A program made the position numbers and the translations under genes. The notes beneath the pieces are model-generated. The model was not told the DNA's origin, made no database searches, and was given only the letters and a program-made list of their open reading frames with translations. From Palsa-89 sp963824345 (GTDB lineage Bacteria; Acidobacteriota; Terriglobia; Bryobacterales; Bryobacteraceae), in the NCBI GenBank assembly GCA_963824345.1, contig CAWGOZ010000020.1, positions 1 to 64,000 on the forward strand: a stretch of 64,000 nucleotides of DNA, read 5' to 3'. Of this stretch, positions 16,704 to 25,842 are shown one piece after another (the stretch's first letter is position 1; each line of letters starts with the position of its first letter).

Positions 16704-18638
16704 ATGAAAACAAAAACGACTTTTCTTGTCCTTCTCCTCACCGCGTGCGCCTTCCAGTCTGCCGCACAACCCGCTTTCAATCCGGACGGCGACACGCTGC
16801 TGAACGGAACCTACTACATGCGCCAGGTGTTTTATTTTTTATCCAACCAGGGCGTCGTGGACGTAACCGTCAACGTCCAGGGCAACATTACGTTTAACGG
16901 CGCCGGAACTTACAGTTTTGCGGGATCGGTTCTCAATAGCGCCATCAGTACCACCAAGGTGTCAACCTTTACCTCCACCGGCAGCTATGCCGTCTCGGCG
17001 AATGGCGAAGGTTACATCACACCGGTCTATGGAACCATTGCTAGCGGAAACATCATTGGAACGGTGTCGCAGGGCATTTTTATCGGCAGCATTCCTGGAA
17101 CCAACGGCGCAAACTCGCTCTTCATCGCCGCGCCGCTCGGCTCCGCCGAAGCCACCAACTCTACGCTCAAAGGCTCCTATACGGTCGCGTATTTCGATCC
17201 GACTTTTCTTCCCAGCTCCACCTCCACCGCGCTACCGGGGGGCGACGCGCTGTTCAGCATGACTGCCGACGGTCAGGGCAACATCGGGAGCATCAATGCC
17301 ACCACCTATAGCGGAAACAGCACGTCGGCGAGCAGCCAGTCGCTCAGCGGAGTAACCTATGCTTTTTCCAACGGGGCCGCGAATGTGAAATTCGGAGGCA
17401 AGACCGGCGGATCGGACTTGATCGCCGGAACGCACTTGCTGTATATCTCGCCGGACGGCAATTTCATCTTCGGCGGCAGCTACAGCGGTTACGACATGTT
17501 CGTAGGGGTGCGCGCGGCAACCAGCACGCTTTCCAATTATGACGGCCTCTACTATCAGGCCGGATTGGATCTCGACCAATCCACGGCCGGCAGCAGCAGC
17601 GGCTACCCTCTGTTGAACAGCTATTACGGGTCGTTCCTGGCATTTTCGGGGAGCATTATCGGACACCAGTCGTTGAGCAGCGTATCGCTGATGAACTACC
17701 AGGGCCTGAGCCAGCTACTGGTGTTCGGCGGCTCCAACGATTTCTCATATGTCGACTCCTACACGCTGCATGGCGACGGCAGCTCCGACGACAGCGCCTT
17801 TGGCCAGCATTATGTAAGCAGCGCCGACGGGCTCATTCGGATCGGATATGGCATCGGGCCGTACTTGTCGCTGAACGTAGCCATCCAGGCCCCAACTTTC
17901 AGCGCTTCCGGCGTGTATCTCAATCCGGCGGGGGTGGTGAACGCGGCCAGCTCCGCACCCTTTACCGCCCAAGTGTCACCGGGAGAATATCTCACGCTGT
18001 ACGGCTCCGGCCTCGCGCCCAGCAGCGCTTCTGCGCCGTCGCTTCCACTGCCGAAAATCTTGAACGGCGTGCAGGTGCTAATTAACCAGGTTGCCGCGCC
18101 CATCAATTATGTGAGCCCGACGCAGCTCAACGTGATCGTACCCTACGAGGGCGCCGGAACCATCGCGCACATTCAGGTAGTGAACAACGGCGCCAGCTCC
18201 AACGTCGTCACGGAGTTGGAAGGATTGACTTCCGTGGGGGTCTTTACCACCACTCCGGTGGGTGGCATCGGGTACGCCGCCGCGCGGCATTCCGACTACT
18301 CAGTAATCACCGAATCCAGCCCCGCGCAAATTGGCGAAACCGTTTCCGTGTATCTGGCGGGGATGGGCGTAGTAAGTCCGTCCGCGCAGGATGGAGCGGC
18401 GGCGCCCAGCAATCCCCCGGACGTCACTTCTGCGGCGCCCCTGGTCTACCTGCTGGATACGGCGGGCCACTACGTACAAGCCACGGTCGGCTTTTCCGGC
18501 TTGGCGCCGGGATTCGCCGGCTTATATCAAATCAATTTCACCATCCCAGCGGGCCTGGTCTCCGGCAAGACCACGCTCGAAATCATTGGGCCGGACTCGG
18601 ATACGTTCGAGGCGCTGCTTCCAGTCACCGCGCTGTAG
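16704..18638 (+). CDS. Secreted protein with C-terminal Solibacter-type (TIGR03437) domain
   Basis: 644 residues. A signal peptide (KTTFLVLLLTACAFQSAA) is followed by about 380 residues rich in Gly, Ser, Thr and Asn with repeating strand patterns (GTYSFAGSVLNS, GSYTVAYFDPT, GGSYSGYDMF), as in extracellular beta-solenoid or adhesin-like proteins. The C-terminal part begins near residue 405 with NPAGVVNAASSAPFTAQVSP and GEYLTLYGSGLAP, the signature of the TIGR03437 domain found in many secreted acidobacterial proteins. Function unknown. The first 50 codons are duplicated in the palindrome. It converges with the next gene, with two bases between the stops. Confidence 0.75.
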   Translation: MKTKTTFLVLLLTACAFQSAAQPAFNPDGDTLLNGTYYMRQVFYFLSNQGVVDVTVNVQGNITFNGAGTYSFAGSVLNSAISTTKVSTFTSTGSYAVSANGEGYITPVYGTIASGNIIGTVSQGIFIGSIPGTNGANSLFIAAPLGSAEATNSTLKGSYTVAYFDPTFLPSSTSTALPGGDALFSMTADGQGNIGSINATTYSGNSTSASSQSLSGVTYAFSNGAANVKFGGKTGGSDLIAGTHLLYISPDGNFIFGGSYSGYDMFVGVRAATSTLSNYDGLYYQAGLDLDQSTAGSSSGYPLLNSYYGSFLAFSGSIIGHQSLSSVSLMNYQGLSQLLVFGGSNDFSYVDSYTLHGDGSSDDSAFGQHYVSSADGLIRIGYGIGPYLSLNVAIQAPTFSASGVYLNPAGVVNAASSAPFTAQVSPGEYLTLYGSGLAPSSASAPSLPLPKILNGVQVLINQVAAPINYVSPTQLNVIVPYEGAGTIAHIQVVNNGASSNVVTELEGLTSVGVFTTTPVGGIGYAAARHSDYSVITESSPAQIGETVSVYLAGMGVVSPSAQDGAAAPSNPPDVTSAAPLVYLLDTAGHYVQATVGFSGLAPGFAGLYQINFTIPAGLVSGKTTLEIIGPDSDTFEALLPVTAL

Positions 18639-18640
18639 CT

Positions 18641-20242
18641 TCATTCCACCTTGGCAACAGAGCCAGTGGCTATGAACGCGGTAAAGAAGCCTTCATTGAG
18701 CCCGGGCGATCCCGCTACCGTGAAGTGGCTCTCGGCAACTCCGGCGACTTGAAGGCTGACGCCCTGCACGCCGAAGGCTCCATAACCGTTGGTGGGAAGC
18801 AGGTTGAGAATCGCGGACGGAATCGTGAACGATCCTGCTGAGGCGTCGGCGGTGCAAATGAACTCCACCCAGGAGAAGTCCGTAAAGGTCACAGGAACAG
18901 CCGAGTAACCGAAGATGGTCACAAACGGGAATGCCGAGCCGCCGGTCCAAGTGACGGTAAGATCCTGCGCACGATTGACGCTGGCTGGGATGTTCGGAAC
19001 CACGGAGGCCGGCAGCGTCAAATCCCAGGTGAATGTGTCCACGCCGGAGCCGCCGGGGCCATTTGTGACCGTGTAATTTCCCGGTGAAAGATAAAATGGC
19101 GCGGCACTGGCCAGGATGTCGGCGTAAATGCCGGTGGAAAACGCCGGGACATTCTTGGCGCCGTCGGGTCCGGTTAGTGTCAACTCCGCGCCAGTATTGA
19201 GCGGGGTGGGCAGAATCGGATCGGTGACGCTCAACGTCGGTGCGTAGGTCTCGTAAGCGATACAGTAGCCGATGGATGGGCTGGTAGTGCCTCCGAAGGA
19301 TCGGATCAGGCTGTTCAGGGGGAAGCTGACGAATGCCGCGCCCAGCGTGTCGTTATGGCCGGCCACGTGCACCAGTTCGATACCCGCCAGGTTTAGCGAC
19401 CCGCTCGAGGCGGCGGTTTGCAGATTGGCGGCCGTCAACGCGTTGAAGGTGTCGCCGCAGGTGGTTTGCCCCTCGGGAGCGATGGAAATGGTGGTGACAT
19501 TTCCCGTGATGCCTTTTACTACGACGGCGACCGGTACTTTGCAGCCCGTAACTCCGGCCGGGACCGTGAAGTCGATCTGATCTTCGGCCGGAAACCCGCT
19601 CCGTCCGGCATAAATTGGTGTGACCAGTTGGTTTCCAACCAGGACCTGTACGTGTCCCACGTCCAGGTTTCCGATCGGCGACGCCCCGGTATCGGGTGCC
19701 GAAATCGCGCCCAGGCCGCTACCCCAGATCACCAACGTCTGTCCGGGATGCGCCGCGTTGGTCATCGTGATCACGTGATACGTGAGGTCGGTGAAGATGC
19801 CCGGGCCCGACCCGTCCTCGTTCAACGCGAATGTGCCGAAGTTCGCACTCACAACCTGAATCGCAAAAGTATCCGACGCACCCTGGTAGGAAAGCGTGAG
19901 TGTCCCAGTACCCACCGGCGTGGGCGATGGAAGAACCGCAGCCACCTGCCCGGCGTAGCTGTAAAGCATGGGGCAGGTTTCGACGACGCCGTCTACCGTT
20001 ACTTTTACGATGGTGCCGGCCAGCCCCGCCGTGGTGGGCAACGGATAACCCTGTGCCGATTGCAAAGCGGAAGGCCCGAGCCCGCTCCCGCTCACGATGA
20101 ACATAGCGCCTTGCGCAATTCCGGAATTAGGCAGCGCCGTTGGAAGCCAACTGGCGGCGTTCACCACTCCGTTGATGGCGGGCGATGCGGCGAGCGTGGC
20201 GACGCACGCCAAAACGAGGGCGGGCAGGCTAAGTAATCGCAT
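18641..20242 (-). CDS. Secreted protein with N-terminal Solibacter-type (TIGR03437) domain
   Basis: 533 residues from the ATG at 20242, which starts a signal peptide (MRLLSLPALVLACVATLAA). The mature N-terminus SPAINGVVNAASWLP and MFIVSGSGLGPS shows the same domain as the neighbour at 16704 but at the opposite end of the protein, up to about residue 240. The remaining 290 residues are beta-rich and unrecognised. It is divergent from the acyl-CoA dehydrogenase gene, sharing a 29-base AT-rich gap with overlapping -10-like sequences. Confidence 0.7.
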   Translation of the reverse strand: MRLLSLPALVLACVATLAASPAINGVVNAASWLPTALPNSGIAQGAMFIVSGSGLGPSALQSAQGYPLPTTAGLAGTIVKVTVDGVVETCPMLYSYAGQVAAVLPSPTPVGTGTLTLSYQGASDTFAIQVVSANFGTFALNEDGSGPGIFTDLTYHVITMTNAAHPGQTLVIWGSGLGAISAPDTGASPIGNLDVGHVQVLVGNQLVTPIYAGRSGFPAEDQIDFTVPAGVTGCKVPVAVVVKGITGNVTTISIAPEGQTTCGDTFNALTAANLQTAASSGSLNLAGIELVHVAGHNDTLGAAFVSFPLNSLIRSFGGTTSPSIGYCIAYETYAPTLSVTDPILPTPLNTGAELTLTGPDGAKNVPAFSTGIYADILASAAPFYLSPGNYTVTNGPGGSGVDTFTWDLTLPASVVPNIPASVNRAQDLTVTWTGGSAFPFVTIFGYSAVPVTFTDFSWVEFICTADASAGSFTIPSAILNLLPTNGYGAFGVQGVSLQVAGVAESHFTVAGSPGLNEGFFTAFIATGSVAKVE

Positions 20243-20253
20243 AGTCCTTATCT

Positions 20254-20259
20254 TATAAT
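20254..20259 (+). promoter_or_regulatory. Putative -10 box TATAAT for the acyl-CoA dehydrogenase gene
   Basis: A perfect TATAAT ends 12 bases before the ATG at 20272, implying a leader of about six bases. Read on the other strand the same bases give TTATAA, usable by the divergent gene that starts at 20242. Confidence 0.4.
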
Positions 20260-20271
20260 GACTACGGCAAT

Positions 20272-21477
20272 ATGACACACGATCAATTGGTGGTGGCCCC
20301 GGGCAGCGCCAGTGTTCCCTCCCCGCTGACGCAGCTCAGCGAAGAGGAAACTTTATTCCAGGCATCGGTGCGCCGGTTTGCCCGCGAGCGCCTGGCGCCG
20401 CACGTGCGCGCCATGGACGATATAGGCGTATTTCGCAGGGATTTATTGCAGGAATTCTTCGAGCTGGGCTTGATGGCCGTGGAAGTCCCGGAGGAATTCG
20501 GAGGCCAGGACGGCACCTTCTTCCAGTCCATTTTGGCGATCGAGGAATTGGCGCGCGTGGACCCGTCGGCCGCGGTGATCGTGGACGTTCAAAATACGCT
20601 GTTCCTCAACGCGATCCTGCGCTGGGGCACGGCCGAACAGAAGCGGCGTTGGCTGCCGCGCGCGGCCAAAGACACGGTTGCGAGCTACGCGTTGTCCGAA
20701 GCCGGCTCGGGCTCAGACGCTTTCGCGTTGGCTACGCGCGCGGTAAAGGACGCCGACGGCGACGGCTACAGCCTCACCGGCCGCAAGCTGTGGATCACCA
20801 ACGCCGCCGAATCGGGGTTCTTTCTTTTGTTCGCCACCGTGAATCCCGAGCAGGGTTACAAAGGCATCACGGCCTTTCTCGTCGAGCGCGACTTTCCGGG
20901 ATTCCAGGTGGGCAAAAAGGAAGACAAGCTGGGAATCCGCGCTTCCTCCACTTGCGAGCTGATTCTGGACGGCTGCCGCGTGCCGAGGGCCAATGTGGTG
21001 GGCGAGGTTGGAAAGGGATACAAAATCGCCATCGAGACGCTGAATGAAGGGCGCATCGGGATTGGCGCACAGATGCTGGGGTTGGCGCAAGGCGCGCTGG
21101 ATCACGCGTTGGCCTACGCTCAGCAGCGCAAGCAATTCGGAAAATCCATCGCGGAGTTTCAAGGCGTCCAGTACGAACTGGCGGAAATGGCCGTGGATGT
21201 CGAGGCCACGCGGCTGATGGTGTACAACGCAGCGCGGCTGCACGATGCCGGCCGTCCGTTTCTCACCGAAGCCGCCATGTGCAAGTATTTCGCCTCGCAG
21301 GTTGCCGAGCGCGTGGCATCGCGCGCCGTGGAGGTTCTGGGCGGCGTTGGATTCACCAAGGATTATCCGGTGGAGAAGCTGTATCGCGACGCCAAGATCG
21401 GCCGGATCTACGAGGGCACCAGCAATATTCAAAAAACCACCATCGCGAAACAGATCCTGGGAAAGCATCCCGGATAG
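20272..21477 (+). CDS. Acyl-CoA dehydrogenase
   Basis: 401 residues, normal for this FAD flavoprotein family, which introduces the alpha-beta double bond in acyl-CoA during beta-oxidation or amino-acid breakdown. All three domains are present: helical N-terminal, beta middle domain with YALSEAGSGSDAFAL and WITNAAESGFFLL, and the C-terminal helices with QRKQFGKSIAEFQGVQ and KLYRDAKIGRIYEGTSNIQ, where the Glu of YEGT is the usual catalytic base of short-chain enzymes. An acyl-CoA ligase gene follows after 20 bases, suggesting an activation-plus-oxidation operon. Chain length cannot be set from sequence. Confidence 0.9.
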   Translation: MTHDQLVVAPGSASVPSPLTQLSEEETLFQASVRRFARERLAPHVRAMDDIGVFRRDLLQEFFELGLMAVEVPEEFGGQDGTFFQSILAIEELARVDPSAAVIVDVQNTLFLNAILRWGTAEQKRRWLPRAAKDTVASYALSEAGSGSDAFALATRAVKDADGDGYSLTGRKLWITNAAESGFFLLFATVNPEQGYKGITAFLVERDFPGFQVGKKEDKLGIRASSTCELILDGCRVPRANVVGEVGKGYKIAIETLNEGRIGIGAQMLGLAQGALDHALAYAQQRKQFGKSIAEFQGVQYELAEMAVDVEATRLMVYNAARLHDAGRPFLTEAAMCKYFASQVAERVASRAVEVLGGVGFTKDYPVEKLYRDAKIGRIYEGTSNIQKTTIAKQILGKHPG

Positions 21478-21497
21478 GCCGGCGCCGAAAGAGCCTC

Positions 21498-23117
21498 ATG
21501 ACCGGCCTGATGATGGATTACCCGCTCACGCTCACGCACATCCTGGAGCGCTCGGCGAAACTTTATCCGAACCGTGAGATCGCAAGCCGCGTGCATGATG
21601 GCAGCATGCACCGCTATACCTATCGCGATTTTCACCGCCGCGTTCATCGCCTGGCGCACGCGCTCGCGAGTCTGGGAGTGGAAGCCGGAGATCGCATCGG
21701 GACGCTGTGCTGGAACAGCTCGCGCCATCTGGAGTTATATTTCGCGATTCCCTGCTCCGGCAGCGTGGTCCACACGCTCAACCTGCGGCTAGCCCCCGAT
21801 CAGTTGGCCTACATCATCAATCACGCCGAGGACCGCGTCATCTTTGCCGACGCTTCGTTGCTGCCGCTTCTTGAACCCATTCGAAGCCAACTGAAATCAG
21901 TCCGGCACATCGTGGTCATGGATGACGAATACGAAGCCCTGCTCGCATCGGCGTCCGAGGGCCCCTATGCCTGGCCGAGGCTCGATGAAAACCGGGCGGC
22001 GGCCATGTGCTACACCTCCGCCACCACGGGCGATCCGAAAGGAGTGCTCTATAGTCACCGTTCCCTGTTCCTGCATAGCTACGCCGCCTGCATGGCGGAC
22101 ACGTTCGGGTTGAGCGAGCGCGATACGATTTTGCAGCTGGTCCCTATGTTCCACGCCAACGGCTGGGGGTTTCCCTTCGCCGGAATCATGACCGGCTCGC
22201 GTCTGGTGTTCAGCGGCCGGCATCTTCAACCCGCCGACATTGCATTGCTCATCGAGCACGAACGAGCCACTTTCAGCGCCGGCGTGCCGACGTTGTGGAT
22301 GACGCTCTACAGCTATCTGGAATCGCACCCGCACGATATCTCGAGCCTGCGCTTGGTGGTGGTGGCGGGCTCTGCGCTGCCGCGCCAGTTCATCGAGCTT
22401 TACCAGAAGAAATACGGACTCCATCTGGTGCTGGCGTGGGGCATGACGGAAATCACGCCGATCGGAACGGTCACTGCACTGAAAAGCCACCTGGATTCGC
22501 TGCCGGAGGAACAGCGCTTCGATCTTATGGCGCGGCACGGGCTCCCGCTGGCGGGCGTGGATGTTCGCATTGTTGACGCGGAAGGCAAGGAACTGCCGTG
22601 GGACGGGGTAACCGTGGGCGAGCTGCAAGCTCGCGGGCCATGGGTGGCGGGCGGCTACTACAACGACGCGCGCAGCCTGGAAGCGTTCATGGACGGCTGG
22701 CTGCGAACCGGTGATGTTGCCACGGTCGATGCCGAAGGATACATCCAGATCACGGATCGCACGCGCGATCTGGTGAAGAGCGGCGGCGAATGGATCTCGA
22801 GCGTCGATCTGGAGAACGCCATCATGGCGCATCCCAAGGTGGCTGAAGCCGCCGTGGTGGGCGTGTTCCATCCCAAGTGGCAAGAGCGCCCGCTGGCCTG
22901 CGTAGCCGCGCTGCCGGAATATCGCGGCCAGATCACCAAGCAGGAGATCCTGGATTTTCTGGCGCCGCGCGTCGCCAAGTGGTGGCTGCCCGATGACGTG
23001 CTATTCATCGAAGCGGTTCCCAAGACCAGCGTGGGAAAATTCAACAAGCGCGCGCTGCGCGAGCAGTTCAAGGATTACAAACTGCCCGGCGCGGGCGCGG
23101 CTGCGGGCCAGGATTGA
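21498..23117 (+). CDS. Acyl-CoA ligase (AMP-forming, fatty acid type)
   Basis: 539 residues of the adenylate-forming family, making acyl-CoA from a carboxylic acid, ATP and CoA. Motifs: P-loop variant CYTSATTGDPKGVLYSHRS (Ala replaces the usual Gly of SGTTG), AWGMTEITPIG, LRTGDVATVDAEGYI, and the C-terminal KTSVGKFNKRALR with the catalytic lysine. The frame is open upstream into the dehydrogenase gene; ATG at 21498 is preferred, with ATGs at 21510 and 21513 as alternatives. It ends nine bases from the convergent dps gene. Substrate is probably a medium- or long-chain acid. Confidence 0.88.
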   Translation: MTGLMMDYPLTLTHILERSAKLYPNREIASRVHDGSMHRYTYRDFHRRVHRLAHALASLGVEAGDRIGTLCWNSSRHLELYFAIPCSGSVVHTLNLRLAPDQLAYIINHAEDRVIFADASLLPLLEPIRSQLKSVRHIVVMDDEYEALLASASEGPYAWPRLDENRAAAMCYTSATTGDPKGVLYSHRSLFLHSYAACMADTFGLSERDTILQLVPMFHANGWGFPFAGIMTGSRLVFSGRHLQPADIALLIEHERATFSAGVPTLWMTLYSYLESHPHDISSLRLVVVAGSALPRQFIELYQKKYGLHLVLAWGMTEITPIGTVTALKSHLDSLPEEQRFDLMARHGLPLAGVDVRIVDAEGKELPWDGVTVGELQARGPWVAGGYYNDARSLEAFMDGWLRTGDVATVDAEGYIQITDRTRDLVKSGGEWISSVDLENAIMAHPKVAEAAVVGVFHPKWQERPLACVAALPEYRGQITKQEILDFLAPRVAKWWLPDDVLFIEAVPKTSVGKFNKRALREQFKDYKLPGAGAAAGQD

Positions 23118-23126
23118 AGCTCGATT

Positions 23127-23648
23127 CTATCTCGTCCGGCCAGTTTCGAAGAGGAACCAGATGCGGCGCTCCGTTTGGTCGATCCAAACCTCCAGTAGGC
23201 TGGTGGTAGCTACGTCGTTCTCTTCCGACGTCAGATCGTGAGCCGCTCGCATGCTGGCCAGGATGGCCCGATTGTCCTCGCGCAATTCGGCGAGCATATC
23301 CAGCGGATCGACATAGTCGGCGTCGTTATCGCTGATGCGTTGCAGGCGGCCAATCTCTCCGATCGACCGGATGGTGGTGCCGCCAATCTTGCGCACGCGC
23401 TCGGCGATGTCGTCGGTCATCGCAAAAATCTGATCCGCGTGTTCGTCGAGCAACAAATGGTAGTCGCGAAAGTGCGGTCCGCTCATGTGCCAATGAAAAT
23501 TCTTGCTCTTCAGGTAGAGGGCGAACACGTCGGCCAGGAGAGCATTCAGCGCGCCGCTGATGTTCTTGACGGCGTTCGCGCCCAGGTCGCTGGGCGTCGC
23601 AATGGCGCTCCGGCGTCGTGCTTCAACTTTGTCTTGCGTCGTTGGCAT
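23127..23648 (-). CDS. dps: Dps-type DNA-protecting mini-ferritin
   Basis: 173 residues, typical for Dps, a dodecameric ferritin that stores iron, consumes peroxide and coats DNA. The ferroxidase signature is intact: KNFHWHMSGPHFRDYHLLLD followed by EHADQIFAMTDDIAERV. A basic N-terminal tail (KVEARRRSAI) could bind DNA. An AGGAG ribosome-binding site lies 10 bases before the start and a CATAAT box lies further upstream. It is divergent from the ogt gene, so two protective functions share one intergenic region. Confidence 0.9.
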   Translation of the reverse strand: MPTTQDKVEARRRSAIATPSDLGANAVKNISGALNALLADVFALYLKSKNFHWHMSGPHFRDYHLLLDEHADQIFAMTDDIAERVRKIGGTTIRSIGEIGRLQRISDNDADYVDPLDMLAELREDNRAILASMRAAHDLTSEENDVATTSLLEVWIDQTERRIWFLFETGRTR

Positions 23649-23712
23649 TTTTCAAAACTCCTGCATCCATTATGACCGGAGTTTCAGACCATCGTGTTAC
23701 AAAGAGTGAAGC

Positions 23713-24228
23713 ATGGAAACCTCTTACATCTGGATGCCGAGCCCAGTGGGGAAGTTGCTGCTGGTGGCCGATGAGGAAGGGTTGCTCGAGATTGCATTCG
23801 CCGAAGGACGAACTGCGCCGGTAGTCGATCCCGCGTGGACAAGCGGCGGTGGAATGTTGCGGGAACCCGTGCGCCAACTGGAGGCCTTCTTTGCGGGCCA
23901 GCTGCGCGATTTCGATCTGCCGCTGAAACCGCGCGGGACTGCGTTTCAACAGCGCGTGTGGAAGCTGCTGCGCGCGATTCCTTTTGGCGAGACCATTTCC
24001 TACGGCGAACTGGCGCGCCGCGCCGGCAATCCAGCGGCATCGCGCGCCGTGGGGCTGGCCAACGGTTCGAATCCAATAGCCATTGTCATTCCGTGCCATC
24101 GCGTGATCGGCAGCAACGGCAAACTCACCGGATACGGCGGCGGGCTAAAGAACAAGCGCTGGCTGATCGATTTCGAGCGCAGCCAATTATTCGGCCAGCA
24201 CCTGGTGGACGAACTGTACAGCCATTGA
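23713..24228 (+). CDS. ogt: Methylated-DNA-[protein]-cysteine S-methyltransferase
   Basis: 171 residues, the standard length of Ogt. The suicidal methyl acceptor is the Cys of IPCHRVIG (about residue 127); the DNA-binding helix segment GETISYGELARRAGNPAASRAVG and the closing YGGGLKNKRWLIDFE are present. It removes methyl groups from O6-guanine and O4-thymine in DNA. Its last 42 bases overlap the 3' end of the convergent thioredoxin-reductase-like gene. Confidence 0.92.
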   Translation: METSYIWMPSPVGKLLLVADEEGLLEIAFAEGRTAPVVDPAWTSGGGMLREPVRQLEAFFAGQLRDFDLPLKPRGTAFQQRVWKLLRAIPFGETISYGELARRAGNPAASRAVGLANGSNPIAIVIPCHRVIGSNGKLTGYGGGLKNKRWLIDFERSQLFGQHLVDELYSH

Positions 24229-25824
24229 TCCTTCGCCCACCGCGGAGGCGACGCGCTTCACGCTGCCGGCCCGGACATCGCCCACGGCGAACACTCCCGG
24301 GCGGCTGGTTTCGAGCAGATGCGGGGCGCGGCCGAGCGGCCATTCCGGGCCCAGATCCACGCCGGTTTTGACGAACTGTTTCTCATCCAGCGCCAAGCAA
24401 CCTTGGAGCCAGCCTGTGTTCGGGCGGGCGCCGGTCATCAGAAACAGGTGCGGGATGTCATAAGTATCGGCGGTTCCGTTTTCCGCCTGGCGCCAGCGAA
24501 CTCGCTCCAGGTGCGAGTCGCCTTCCAACGCTTCGATCTCGGTTCGGGTTCTGAGGGTGATGTCCCTGCATGCTTCGATACGCGAAATCAAATACCGCGA
24601 CATGGTCGCCGAGAGATCTGGACCGCGGACCAGCAGATGAACGTGTTTGGCGTGCGCCGATAGAAACAGCGCGGCTTGGCCAGCCGAGTTCCCTCCTCCC
24701 ACCACCGCGACCTCGTCATTAGCGCAGAGCTGGGCCTCCACCGTGGTGGCGCCGTAGTAGATGCCGACGCCCTCAAACTGAGCCACGTTGGGCAGATCCA
24801 GTTTTCTATATTGCGCGCCGGCGGCGATGATGACGCTGCGGCCCTGAATGGATCTTCCGTCGTCCAGTTGGACGGCGTAAGGCCCACGTGCGCACCGCAG
24901 CGCGCGAGCGGCACGGGCGACTGCGATTTGCGCCCCGAATTTTTCCGCCTGCACGAATGCGCGGCCGGCCAGCTCCTGCCCGGAAATCCCGTTGGGAAAA
25001 CCGAGATAGTTTTCGATGCGGGAACTCGATCCGGCTTGTCCGCCCGGCGCGTTACTCTCCACCACCAATACTTTCAGCCCTTCCGACGCCCCGTAGACCG
25101 CGGCTGCCAGCCCGCTGGGGCCGGCGCCGACTACGATCAGGTCGTACACCTCGCCCTCGTCGATTCCCGCATTGAACCCGAAACACTCGGCCGTTTCGGG
25201 GTTGCTTGGATTTCGAAGCACCAGTTGGCCGCGGCAGATCAATACCGGAATATCGGTAACGCGAACGCCGAACTGATCGAGAACGGCTTGGACACCGGGA
25301 TCGCGCTCCACATCGATATAGGTATGAGGGTGGCCGTTACGCGCCAGGAATTCCCGAAGACGCAGCGTGTCGCCGGAGTGGTTGGATCCGATCAACAGCG
25401 CATCGCCAACATGATGGCCGATGAGATAAGTGCGGCGCAGCAGGAAAGCCCGCAAGAAAATCTCGCCGAGCGTGACGTCGGTCTGGAGAATGTGCCGCAG
25501 ATTCGCCCGTCCGATTTCAAGCAGCGAACTCGCTTCGCGCGCGCGGCACCGGACCAGGCTGCGCCGCCCGGAGAGCAGGTTCACTTCACCGGTGAACATC
25601 CCGCGCCCGAGCGTCCTGAGCACGACGTCGTCGGTGCTCGAAACGCCGACGACTTCGATGCTGCCATCGAGTACTAGAAAAACTCCGTGGTTCTCGTCGC
25701 CCTGCTCGAAAACGATTTCACCGGGGCGCACCTGGCGCTTTTCGCCGAAGGCCTGCAGCCGGGCAATTTGCGCGTCGTCCAGGGCTGGGAACATCGAATC
25801 GTTTTGTTCGGGAGTCTCGGGCAT
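24187..25824 (-). CDS. Thioredoxin-reductase-like flavoprotein with cyclic-nucleotide-binding domain
   Basis: 545 residues in three parts. Residues about 10-135 form a cNMP-binding-type beta-roll (EIVFEQGDENHGVFLVLDGS, LGRGMFTGEVNLLSG). Residues about 145-225 look like a thioredoxin fold, but its active-site position reads IGSNHSGDTLR with no CxxC. From about 235 comes a TrxB-like FAD/NAD(P)H part (GAGPSGLAAAVYGASEG, SSRIENYLGFPNGISG, VAVVGGGNSAGQAALF, GVFAVGDVRAG). The CxxC of true thioredoxin reductases is also missing: the expected place reads YGATTVEAQLCAN. So electrons are probably not passed by the usual dithiol route. Last gene of a MaoC-SDR-this gene unit. Confidence 0.8.
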   Translation of the reverse strand: MPETPEQNDSMFPALDDAQIARLQAFGEKRQVRPGEIVFEQGDENHGVFLVLDGSIEVVGVSSTDDVVLRTLGRGMFTGEVNLLSGRRSLVRCRAREASSLLEIGRANLRHILQTDVTLGEIFLRAFLLRRTYLIGHHVGDALLIGSNHSGDTLRLREFLARNGHPHTYIDVERDPGVQAVLDQFGVRVTDIPVLICRGQLVLRNPSNPETAECFGFNAGIDEGEVYDLIVVGAGPSGLAAAVYGASEGLKVLVVESNAPGGQAGSSSRIENYLGFPNGISGQELAGRAFVQAEKFGAQIAVARAARALRCARGPYAVQLDDGRSIQGRSVIIAAGAQYRKLDLPNVAQFEGVGIYYGATTVEAQLCANDEVAVVGGGNSAGQAALFLSAHAKHVHLLVRGPDLSATMSRYLISRIEACRDITLRTRTEIEALEGDSHLERVRWRQAENGTADTYDIPHLFLMTGARPNTGWLQGCLALDEKQFVKTGVDLGPEWPLGRAPHLLETSRPGVFAVGDVRAGSVKRVASAVGEGSMAVQFVHQVLAE

Positions 25825-25842
25825 GGCGTTTCCAGGTGGCGC

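Larger units (their letters stand above)
8854..16858. repeat. Right arm of giant inverted repeat (8,005 nt)
   Basis: Reverse complement of 866-8840. Genes in this arm are open and carry complete motifs, and beyond its outer end the 644-residue gene continues normally to 18638, so this side is probably the original locus. The outer end is set by the last shared bases (ACGACGCCC read leftwards). Confidence 0.95.

Noticed and set aside
866..16858. Palindrome as an insertion sequence or composite transposon
   Set aside because: No transposase, terminal inverted repeats of IS type or target-site duplication was seen; the arms carry ordinary chromosomal genes.
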